Positions 22,801-28,372 of a DNA stretch of 30,000 bases are shown here, in pieces (the first letter of the stretch is position 1; every line of letters starts with the position of its first letter). Origin of the DNA: Phoronis australis (lineage: Eukaryota; Phoronida; Phoronidae); assembly GCA_002633005.1 (NCBI GenBank), contig NMRA01000122.1:1-30000 (forward strand), read 5' to 3'. The notes beneath the pieces are model-generated. The model worked only from the letters and a program-made list of their open reading frames with translations, ran no database searches and was not told where the DNA came from. Both the position numbers and the translations under genes were made by a program.

Positions 22801-23823
22801 GCTTTGTACGTTGCGTGGACGGGTAACGTTGCGTTCTTCACACGAACGAGCCAAGTACGGCGAAGTGTGTCATCCATCGGAAAGCGATGCAAAGGTACTC
22901 CCAAAGCGCGCGTGAGCCGATTATTAGTACATCCCGGTACACAGCAACAGTGTGGCATGTTGACTGACTAGTAAATGAAAGCAAACGACGACGGAACTTA
23001 ACACAACCGAGGTAGAACAATGACTGACTCGGCAGCTCTCACAGTCAGACTATATGAAAAGAAATGCTTGCCTCCTAAAACGTCACTTCCGGAGTAGCGG
23101 ACGAGTAATTAATAAAATTACGAAAAGGTGTAATTAAGTGGAAAATATGTCTAGGATAACCAACCAACCTTATTTTAGCTCAAAATGACATGGAAAATGG
23201 TTGCCTTCGCCTTTAAGTATGTGATATTACTTCCATTCGATCAAGAACTTATTAAATTAACAACTACCTAATGAATTTTTGCATGGTAGAAGTGGGTTGT
23301 GACCACAAGTTGAAGTGTACCTACCCTTTTATACAACACTGGTGCATTAGGCCAAAAAATTTTAATCGGTGGCTCTTGTGCAAAAATATTTTAGATTGCA
23401 AACCTGGAATGATGGTGCTTTAAAGTAACCCAGCTTTTACAGTTCTATGACAACCTTCATTTTTCACCAAATGTGGCCACCTTGATTGTAATTTGCCCGA
23501 CATACTTATAACACAAAAGTAAAAAAGCAATTGTTTTCATAAACAAAATGCCCACGTGGAATTTTCAGGTACAAAATCCTCAGAGACGAATGTACGATGA
23601 CATCTTTGTGTCCTTTTTCACTGTTTTTTACTTCTAGACGCCACAAGCCACTTCTTCTTTAGATTGTACTGGCAGATGCATGGCACTGGGCGGGAAAACA
23701 AGCAGTTACTTAGCAACCAAGCAAGAGTGTCGGTGTTCATTGCAAGACAGGATCACTGTGCAGTCGAATGAAGAGTTTTTCTTTGAATATTCCGACGACG
23801 GAGTAACGTTCTTAGGGATGTAA
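13627..23823 (+). CDS. LamG-like / WSC-like secreted protein, seven-exon gene model
   Basis: Spliced model: 13627-13870, 16548-16742, 17098-17640, 18384-18506, 19836-19994, 20650-20810, 23638-23823. The total is 1611 nt, or 536 residues plus stop. Introns 1-5 are phase 1, typical of shuffled extracellular modules, and intron 6 is phase 0. Predicted order: signal peptide (about 1-25), acidic and Ser/Thr-rich spacer (to about 85), first half of a LamG/concanavalin-like fold (about 86-197), Ser/Thr-rich block (198-327), second half of the LamG-like fold (328-421), unassigned spacer, then a cysteine-rich WSC-like segment (about 467-508). At least seven N-glycosylation sequons fit a secreted or surface protein. 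No transmembrane segment is visible. LamG-like and WSC domains generally bind carbohydrate or matrix, and both occur in polycystin-1-like proteins of invertebrates. Binding function here is inference. Exons between 13870 and 16548 could have been missed. Confidence 0.7.
14403..15195. mobile_element. Foldback element (diverged inverted arms ~240 bp)
   Basis: Sequence from 14403 to about 14645 aligns with the reverse complement of about 14955-15195. Landmarks shared by the two arms include TAGGCTTGA, AATCTATTTCGTAAC, TTAATGTGCTG, AAGATGA, GTCACGATGTA and the GTCACA-AGTCC words. There is no coding capacity. It lies in intron 1 of the LamG gene. The right arm is duplicated in the adjacent repeat. 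Confidence 0.7.
14711..15318 (+). repeat. Direct repeat copy A (608 bp)
   Basis: About 98% identical to 15763-16378, with roughly eleven substitutions and two 4-bp indels counted by eye. It begins TGCAAGAAGAAATGGCC and ends ATACCGCA immediately before the single N of the window. It contains the right arm of the foldback element. Confidence 0.95.
15319..15762 (-). pseudogene. Fragment of a non-LTR retrotransposon ORF2
   Basis: On the - strand an open frame (about 15762 down to the N at 15319) encodes a basic Pro/Arg-rich stretch, then KWPKMTEESAWKAFDGDV, I-I-Y-x-x-A-x-E-R-F-G and R-R-I-K-E-I-R-x-E-L-R. This matches the linker preceding the reverse-transcriptase domain in many invertebrate LINE ORF2 proteins. 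Neither endonuclease nor reverse-transcriptase core is present. The frame runs through the N into unrelated repeat sequence, so the fragment is broken at both ends. Confidence 0.55.
15763..16378 (+). repeat. Direct repeat copy B (616 bp)
   Basis: Second copy of the 608-bp unit, again beginning TGCAA and ending ATACCGCA. It carries two 4-bp insertions relative to copy A, CAGT near 16214 and ATAC near 16320. Unique DNA of intron 1 follows. Confidence 0.95.
16548..16742 (+). CDS. LamG gene exon 2: N-terminal strands of the LamG-like fold
   Basis: The acceptor is CTGTCTTAG|GA and the donor AACG|GTAAGC, phase 1 at both ends. The product contains IGLWSFGFAHGFTDLSGNGN, matching the conserved opening of concanavalin/LamG-like domains (Leu-Trp, then an Asp-x-Ser-Gly-Asn-Gly turn). 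A Gly-Pro-Tyr segment and a Gly-Gly-Leu strand follow. Confidence 0.8.
17098..17640 (+). CDS. LamG gene exon 3: LamG middle plus Ser/Thr-rich insertion
   Basis: The acceptor is TTCACAG|GA and the donor ACAACAG|GTTAGT, both phase 1. The first ~50 codons read as LamG strands (FTLGMWVKVENCSSGTMLRL, then a Cys-containing strand). About 130 residues very rich in Thr, Ser, Glu and Ala follow, with NDT, NRT and NFT sequons. Since the fold resumes in exon 4, the low-complexity block is inserted inside the predicted jelly-roll. It may be O-glycosylated. Confidence 0.8.
18384..18506 (+). CDS. LamG gene exon 4: LamG-like core strands
   Basis: The acceptor is TATTTTTCAG|AT and the donor GTTACAG|GTAAGG, both phase 1. 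It contains GKWHWVAVTYNCSSGLINIL, the characteristic W-H-x-V-A-V-T-Y strand of LamG/pentraxin-type folds, followed by a Val-Asp turn and an NVT sequon. Confidence 0.85.
19473..19523. repeat. (TG)n-rich microsatellite
   Basis: An imperfect TG/CATG array in intron 4 of the LamG gene. Confidence 0.85.
19573..19612. repeat. (ATCC)n microsatellite
   Basis: An imperfect ATCC/ATCT array in intron 4 of the LamG gene. Confidence 0.85.
19836..19994 (+). CDS. LamG gene exon 5: last strands of the LamG-like fold
   Basis: The acceptor is TTTTACAG|GA and the donor TATGGAA|GTAAGC, both phase 1. It encodes NVGCGSHGYECFQGDIACLQ, then IWDFVLDSTSI. This matches the family end pattern of an F-x-G-x-I-A strand, an I-W-x-x-x-L-x strand and a final Cys. 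Two extra Cys residues suggest a disulphide in this region. Confidence 0.85.
20650..20810 (+). CDS. LamG gene exon 6: spacer leading into cysteine-rich tail
   Basis: The acceptor ACCAAAG|CC is the only nearby AG that keeps the phase-1 frame of exon 5. The donor is GACCTG|GTGAGA, phase 0. The 53 complete codons encode an acidic, Leu/Pro-containing spacer with an E-I-Y-S-E-R-Y-D segment and the first Cys of the WSC-like region. No named domain is recognised within the exon alone. Confidence 0.55.
21278..21419. repeat. Hairpin with 66-bp arms and 10-base loop
   Basis: The left arm 21278-21343 and right arm 21354-21419 are reverse complements with about five mismatches. The loop is TCTGGGTTGT. 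It lies in intron 6 of the LamG gene, about 100 bp left of the THAP element, and would be transcribed in sense with the gene. It could be a tiny foldback transposon or a precursor of small RNA; the sequence cannot distinguish these. Confidence 0.9.
21865..22260 (+). CDS. P2X7 C-terminal-like zinc-binding protein, C-terminally truncated (transposon ORF)
   Basis: The start is chosen at 21865 (AAAATGGCT context); an in-frame ATG lies at 21847. An acidic Ser/Asp-rich N-terminus (SSVSDGDLVHSSGDEEFF) is followed by YMFEPEY, then WCKCTVCVVMPTSMECLCC. This is the Cys-rich signature of the P2X7 cytoplasmic ballast domain, also widespread in animal transposon proteins. No channel segments are present, so it is not a receptor gene. 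The usual later Cys/His part (C-I-x-x-H-x-x-F) is missing, and the frame ends in sequence that is antisense to the THAP protein. Confidence 0.65.
   Translation: MAGVGDPYHSDSSVSDGDLVHSSGDEEFFHGHSVGGYMFEPEYNEAEYAQAQAAVERNEAATEDRRGDTSWCKCTVCVVMPTSMECLCCSEFDEAKPLLDTVKWTSGIPRTEEQLSHLPECPATHSHWMVT
21951..22958 (-). CDS. THAP-domain transposon protein, truncated before catalytic core
   Basis: The frame begins MPHCCCVPGCTNNR at 22958. The N-terminal ~95 residues carry a C2CH THAP zinc finger: C-x3-C, then Phe-Pro, Trp in RRTWLVRV, C-G-K-H-F and the closing box AIPSVL. A Ser/Pro/Thr-rich linker follows, then a zinc-ribbon-like segment with CQVCG and WECVAGHSGKWDS (about residues 215-251). This is the layout of THAP-containing ISL2EU/IS4-like transposases upstream of the DDE domain. 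From about 22206 downward the frame only reads the antisense of the P2X7C gene, so the last ~85 residues are probably not authentic and the DDE domain is absent. Confidence 0.65.
   Translation of the reverse strand: MPHCCCVPGCTNNRLTRALGVPLHRFPMDDTLRRTWLVRVKNATLPVHATYKAVENYRMCGKHFLPSDYERDLYAELMKVPAKQRLKKDAIPSVLIPGSAPSPPPRSAFLKREASRAVASTVTGASGGTSSTVTRASERTPERAIPGTSSDSPCAVFSSPEPLSSPAAILSSGSDYRLSSTPSEEDSSSSSEQIGEPNFDKFIVDLSKVLELFRRCQVCGEGVTRHDVSSLGAQVTIQWECVAGHSGKWDSCSSVRGMPEVHLTVSSSGLASSNSEQHKHSIEVGITTHTVHLHQDVSPRLSSVAASFLSTAACACAYSASLYSGSNMYPPTECP
23638..23823 (+). CDS. LamG gene exon 7: WSC-like cysteine-rich C-terminus and stop
   Basis: The acceptor TTTTTTACTTCTAG|ACG is phase 0, followed by 61 codons and TAA. 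It contains DCTGRCMALGGKTSSYLATK, then ECRCS. The spacing C-x3-C-x(16)-C-x-C with an aromatic-x-Ala between resembles the C-terminal half of WSC carbohydrate-binding domains. The protein ends about 28 residues later in an acidic Phe-rich tail. A classical G-C-Y-x-D start of WSC is not visible, so the assignment is tentative. Confidence 0.55.
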   Translation, partial: TPQATSSLDCTGRCMALGGKTSSYLATKQECRCSLQDRITVQSNEEFFFEYSDDGVTFLGM

Positions 23824-23951
23824 TGACGTTAATTGCTGCGTCATCGAGTGATAGTGCCATGGGCTCACTCAACTTGTCCATGAAGCAAAGTACTAAGGAC
23901 TGTTTCGACTCTCACCTGTGTTAGCATATTGCTAAAATAATGTCACAGACA

Positions 23952-23957
23952 ATTAAA
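23952..23957 (+). promoter_or_regulatory. Candidate polyadenylation signal of the LamG gene
   Basis: ATTAAA about 130 bp after the LamG stop codon, the nearest standard hexamer variant on this strand. Confidence 0.4.
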
Positions 23958-23960
23958 CAT

Positions 23961-23970
23961 TTTATTTATT
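23961..23970 (-). promoter_or_regulatory. Candidate polyadenylation signal of the guanylate cyclase gene
   Basis: On the - strand this reads AATAAATAAA, two overlapping canonical hexamers, about 115 bp after the predicted cyclase stop codon. Confidence 0.55.
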
Positions 23971-24085
23971 AGTATTCGCACTTTACATACAAGTGATGTA
24001 AACCACATTCTTCCGTTAAATTGGGACGTTCACGATTTTCTAAAGTTGCTCACCCCTGACATACAGAGTGACGAAGTCTTGCGTC

Positions 24086-24127
24086 TTACTGCTTGAACAA
24101 GAGCCAAAAGGTTACCATGGGACGATC
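24086..24127 (-). CDS. Guanylate cyclase exon f: C-terminal 13 codons and stop
   Basis: The acceptor TTTATTTTTCAG|GAT continues in phase 0 and encodes [13 protein letters not shown], then TAA. It parallels the family ending T-Y-W-L-x-G. The usual K-G-K-G that straddles this junction is absent: the join reads MIQ-DRPM. A second upstream AG would give an early stop, so this acceptor is preferred. Confidence 0.75.
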   Translation of the reverse strand, partial: DRPMVTFWLLFKQ

Positions 24128-27100
24128 CTGAAAAATAAACTCTGAAAATAAGGGTATCAGAGATTGAGTAGGCGACTGTATAGTCAACGATTTTACACGC
24201 TGGGTACACGTTGTACTCTACGGAAGCCAATATCCAAGCCTGACTCAATCGAAGTCAAAAGAAAACTATTTTGAAAGTGCAATACTTAAATTACTAAAAT
24301 TCAATGGGTCTCTGGTAACAAAAACATTGCATTTCAATGCAACTGCCGTCTATCAATGACACAATTGGTTTGGTGCCGTAACAGTACCTGAATCATGAAC
24401 ACGCCGCGTCTCTCAGTAACGTAGCCGCCTAGTTTTTGAAGGATATCATTGGTTGCCGAACTTAAGTGGATTTCACCCTCTGCAAATAAAGGGGCAATGA
24501 CGAAAATGAAAGTAAAAGATATGTGTTGTAATCTTGGATTACGTTGTAATATTTTATCACAGCTACTGTTGTACCATTCAAGCTTCAATAACACAATTTT
24601 CGACTGAAGTCGACTCTTATTAGACTCTCAGTTTTTATTTCTCGCGAAACACAAACTTTAAAAGTCAGACGTCGTTGCTGTTGCATCATAAACGTCATCG
24701 CAGCGCACCTTTTCCCATCGACTCCAGACTCTGCGAAATGTTCACGCTTTCTCCAAGCAAACAGTACCGCGGCCGCGTGTGACCGACGATGCCAGCACAC
24801 ACGGAACCCGTGTGAATGCCGATCCTGAGCTGAAGCTTGAACGTCCTCTTGTGGGGCACTACAAACATGGCTATAGCATCCCGTATTTCCAGAGACATGT
24901 TGGCTATTTCGGCAGCGTGGCGATCACCGTTCAAGATGGGTAAGCCACTAACCACCATGTAGGCATCGCCAATGGTCTCAACCTGAAAACTCATCATTAG
25001 CTGTCTGAAGTGCGGCGCAGACGAAAAATTACTAGCGGAGCTGCCCGCCTCAAGTGCTTGTAAGCTGAGAACACAGCTCACATTTGTGAGTGAAAACGAG
25101 ATAGCAGGCGAACTCAACTGTATGTCATAGACCACTTCCATTTGTTTGCCGGTAACCGGCATGGAGCGATGTATTCAGCTTACTGACACATGAGAGAGAT
25201 GACGGAGCGCGCAGCTCTGCGTTTGCGTCATACATAAGACAAACCAGATATTTTTAAAGCCGACTGAATGTTCTTCATACATCAGTTTTGATCATCTCAA
25301 ACAGCTTATTTGGAGATGAGCTCGGAATTACATATACCACTGTTTGGTCTATTATACCATTAAGAAAAGGTACATAACTACGAAAAAATTTGATTTAGGC
25401 CATCCACTGTTATCAAACGGTATCATCTTGTTCCTAATTCAATCATATGATCTGGCATTTCACTACTGCTTCCGACAAAGACTATTAACGCTTTTGCCGA
25501 TTCGCGTTTTTTCAGTAGTCGAGAATTCCAGGCGATTTATTATAACCGTGCAATTTCAATTGAAAAAACGATGGAGACGTATTGGCGTTGCTTCAGAAGA
25601 TCAAAATACGCCAAACGATAGTTTATAGGAGCTTTAATAGTAATCGTCACGTGATGATAGCCGCAGAAATTACTTATTTGGGATATCACATCGAGGCTGT
25701 AAATAGACCAAATAGTAATAAATGCTATACTTCAAATTTCTCGTACTACGTGATCGAAAGCTACAGTCAGTAATATCTACCTTCCACTGAAAGTTTACCT
25801 GAGTTTTTCGTTGACAAAAACATCACGTATCATTTATTGAATGTGGACTAACAGCAAATAGATTCTATTAAAGTTATGAAATAAGAGGGTATTTATAACT
25901 ACTAAACACTATGAGAAATGACAAGACATGCGTCGCCTCTATTACTTTAAAGAATGTCTTCAAAATGTAGACCTGCCTTGTACACATCGTAATGATCTAT
26001 GATACTATCGAAGAGCGTGTACAACTTGTTCAACATGTTGACTATCTCGAGCGGAGTGCTCTCTGACGAAATCACCGTGAAGCTCTTAATGTCGCTGAAG
26101 AAGATCGTCACACTTCGGAAGCACTCAGGGTCAACGTCTTTTCCAATTATTAGGCTCTCGGCTACCGACCTGGTGTGGAAAATCTTGTGAAACGTCAGGT
26201 GCCATCAAGCTAGCACACTCAATGAGAAGTATAGAACTACGGGTTTCAAACTGGAAAACCTAATACTGAAGGCCTCTCAAGGATTACTATTTTCAGGCAC
26301 ATTTTGCGTGTCTAAGATATCAGTGCCGCTTCGATGCTTTGAAGGTTAGCAGGTGATGAATCAAAATAGTGAAATGTTTGATGAGAGAACCCTTCTGATG
26401 AAAAAAGGATATACATGTAATTGTGAGGAAGCAACAACTGAGCTCGCCACCAACACAGCTATTGTATTAAAATTTTGGTCATTTTTGTTAAAAGACGCAC
26501 CTTATAGCCATGCGCGTGCGCGAGTGTACTTTTGAACCTGATCCGTCTCCTCCTCCCCAGACAAACCTTTAGGTACAAGTAGACCGCGTTTGTCTCATTA
26601 ATCCTGTCCCTTGTTCTCATCTATTCGATCCTAATTGATTTTCAACTTATTCTCATTCCCCCTATCCGGTTTGCTCCCTTGTCACCGGTTTCCCCAATAG
26701 GACGGTGGTACGGAAAAACACATTCCCAGTAGTTCTAAGAATGTTCAAAAATAGGTATTATCAGGAAGGCATTACGAAGGGCCGCTCTTTCTAATGGAAT
26801 ACGTTATTTTTTTCTCAATTGAGCAATAATTCTGCAATTAGTTTTGGAAAATAGCCAAAATCGTTGATCTAACACTTGACCCTTTCTGATAACGTCTTCC
26901 TAGTGTTATGAATCAACTCTAGAATTCATTGAAAAACAGCCTGATTAGTAATCTACGAGCCCTTGAACAACAGTAGACGTACAGCCTATAATCAGCAGTG
27001 CTCCTCTCTTTTGCCCTAGTGGTTTTACTCTTCTGTCACATCAGTTCTTCTATAAAACGGTTGAAAGCTCACTAACGCGAAATTTTTCTGCATTTGACTT

Positions 27101-28372
27101 AGACGTTCATAATGATCACCAGGCGTACAAGTGGGTCAGTAATCGACGTAAAACCGATTTGTAGTGCACATCATGGCCCATCCTGGGATATAGCGAGACA
27201 TCCCAAACCTCAGCGTTAACCAAGTTAATTATTAGCCGCCAGGATGGGTTTGGGACAGCAATCCACGTGAATGCTGGTTTATGAAATTAAAGTTGCATTA
27301 AACTAATTTCCTAACTGCCTATGGTCAAAATGAGAATTTAGTTTTTGAACGAAGTCGGATTTAACAGCAACTTGACGAACTGACTTCGGCAACAGTCTTC
27401 CCAGCAGCGTGTCTGTTTTTTTCTTCTCCTCATTCAACTCCTCTGTGCGTGCTTCCACCATTTGTTCCTGCATCTCGGCGTACTTGCGCATCAGTTTCAA
27501 CAAATTGCTCACTCTGTCCTTACTGCAACGCAAACAATACTTTAATCAGTTAGTTCGTTCTGCATAGTATATGTTGCTTTTATTGCGACACAGAACGGAA
27601 AACACGGAAGTAACGCAAGAGGATTAATGTCATCTATTAATAGCACTGGCTTTAGAGAGGTTGCAATCAGATGCAGTTATATCAATAAAAGAACAACATG
27701 ACGTATCACATTGTCGTACAACATACAAATGGACGATTAGGCGAGACATGGCAAGACTTCTGTCGCGTCCGAGACACAAAATAATTAGTACAGGAACCTA
27801 GACTTCGTAACTGAAAATTCTTAAAATGGAATATTATCGAGAACAATCATTACCAAGACTCATTTTGTTACTGAACTTTCAGAAATTAGAGAGGTGAGCG
27901 ATAGAGTCAGGCTTAGCAGTGCGTTGTCATAGTGACTACCAGGTGCGCATTTTCAGTAGGCACAATACATGTAGACTTGCGAAAAAAGCAAAATCACGCA
28001 CACGACAACGCAAGATCACGCGTGTGAAAAACGAGTGTATAGGCTTGAGATCTTGCTCGCGTGCACTTTAACAAAATGGCGGAAAAAATGAAGTGATTCA
28101 GTGGTCGGCGAGTCTGAAACTTGTGAATTATAGGAAAACTTTTGAGACTCGTTACTAAAGTGTATGTACTAACTCGGAACCCCTCTCCTCGGCTAACATG
28201 GCGACGATCTCCTTAAAAGTAGGCCTGTCATCGGGATCTTCGCTCCAGCACAGTACCATCAGGCTCTCCATGATTTGATGATGTCCTGTGTCTTCCTCAG
28301 TGTCATTGTCATTGGCGTACAGGATGGGACGAATCACTATCCCTGATGTCTTACGTACGCCGGCAACAAGAA
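24086..28372 (-). CDS. Receptor-type guanylate cyclase, 3' six exons (partial gene)
   Basis: Transcript order: 28372-28174, 27522-27385, 26169-25977, 24982-24709, 24479-24388, 24127-24086, about 311 residues to the stop. The phases agree at every junction. Domains: C-terminal lobe of the kinase-homology domain, the signalling-helix coiled coil, then a class III nucleotide cyclase domain that in active relatives converts GTP to cGMP. The extracellular, transmembrane and early kinase-homology parts would lie beyond 30000. Kinase-homology plus coiled coil plus cyclase is the membrane guanylate cyclase architecture; soluble cyclases lack the kinase-homology part. Some catalytic positions are altered, so activity is uncertain. 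The gene is convergent with the LamG gene. Confidence 0.88.
24388..24479 (-). CDS. Guanylate cyclase exon e: late cyclase strands
   Basis: The acceptor is CTTTATTTGCAG|AG and the donor ATTCAG|GTACTG (phase 0). It encodes [12 protein letters not shown] then [15 protein letters not shown], matching the family pattern I-H-L-S through G-Y-x-T-E-x-R-G. Confidence 0.92.
24709..24982 (-). CDS. Guanylate cyclase exon d: core of cyclase domain
   Basis: The acceptor is GAGTTTTCAG|GTT (phase 0) and the donor GGAAAAG|GTGCGC (phase 1). It encodes [15 protein letters not shown], which holds the guanine-specifying Glu and second metal Asp. [13 protein letters not shown] and [11 protein letters not shown] follow, where Cys is the second guanine-specificity residue. 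The next segment reads NISQSLES where active cyclases have N-x-x-x-R-M-E-S, so the catalytic Arg position is Ser. Confidence 0.95.
24983..25976 (-). other. Guanylate cyclase intron, probable GC-AG type
   Basis: About 1 kb of non-coding DNA between exons c and d, beginning GCAGGT and ending TTTTCAG on the - strand. Open frames on the + strand at 25344-25773 have no domain signature. Confidence 0.7.
25977..26169 (-). CDS. Guanylate cyclase exon c: N-terminal half of cyclase domain
   Basis: The acceptor is CCACACCAG|G. It joins the previous exon as LLPKSVAESL. It contains [13 protein letters not shown] with the first metal-binding Asp, [20 protein letters not shown] and the end DVYK. The family pattern FSDIVGFT reads FSDIKSFT here. 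The exon end AAG|GCAGGT requires a GC donor, because the nearby GT alternative would bring an immediate stop in the next exon. Confidence 0.92.
26170..27384 (-). other. Guanylate cyclase intron
   Basis: A non-coding interval between exons b and c, GTCAGT to CACCAG on the - strand. It includes a short palindromic motif pair around 27178-27252 (GATGGGCCATGATG / CATCCTGG / CCAGGATGGG words). No other gene was seen. Confidence 0.6.
27385..27522 (-). CDS. Guanylate cyclase exon b: signalling-helix coiled coil
   Basis: The acceptor is GCGTTGCAG|T and the donor CCGAA|GTCAGT. It encodes [20 protein letters not shown] followed by [13 protein letters not shown] and L-L-x-R-L-L-P. This is the dimerisation helix that sets cyclase orientation in membrane guanylate cyclases. 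Confidence 0.93.
28174..28372 (-). CDS. Guanylate cyclase exon a: end of kinase-homology domain
   Basis: The acceptor is TTTTTTTCGCAG|TT (phase 1 from the preceding exon) and the donor TCCGA|GTTAGT (phase 2). It encodes [10 protein letters not shown], an acidic insert, then [19 protein letters not shown], the conserved C-W-x-E-x-P-x-x-R-P-x-F helix of the kinase-homology C-lobe. The catalytic loop would lie in an upstream exon outside the window. Confidence 0.9.

Larger units (their letters stand above)
21520..23226. mobile_element. THAP/P2X7C DNA transposon (ISL2EU-like), internally deleted
   Basis: Terminal inverted repeats of about 150-160 bp (about 21520-21681 and 23063-23226) are over 90% identical and both contain TTATCCTAGACATATTTTCC and the CTCCGGAAGTGACG word. 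The interior carries two convergent frames: a P2X7C-type zinc-binding protein on + and a THAP protein on -. Both frames meet near 22170-22260 without their expected C-terminal parts and without any transposase catalytic core. Fusion of the two tails suggests that the middle was deleted. Target-site duplication and exact ends were not resolved. It lies in intron 6 of the LamG gene. Confidence 0.75.

Noticed and set aside
22558-22915. + strand frames over the THAP gene
   Set aside because: Antisense shadows of the THAP protein, whose zinc-finger pattern is clear on the - strand.
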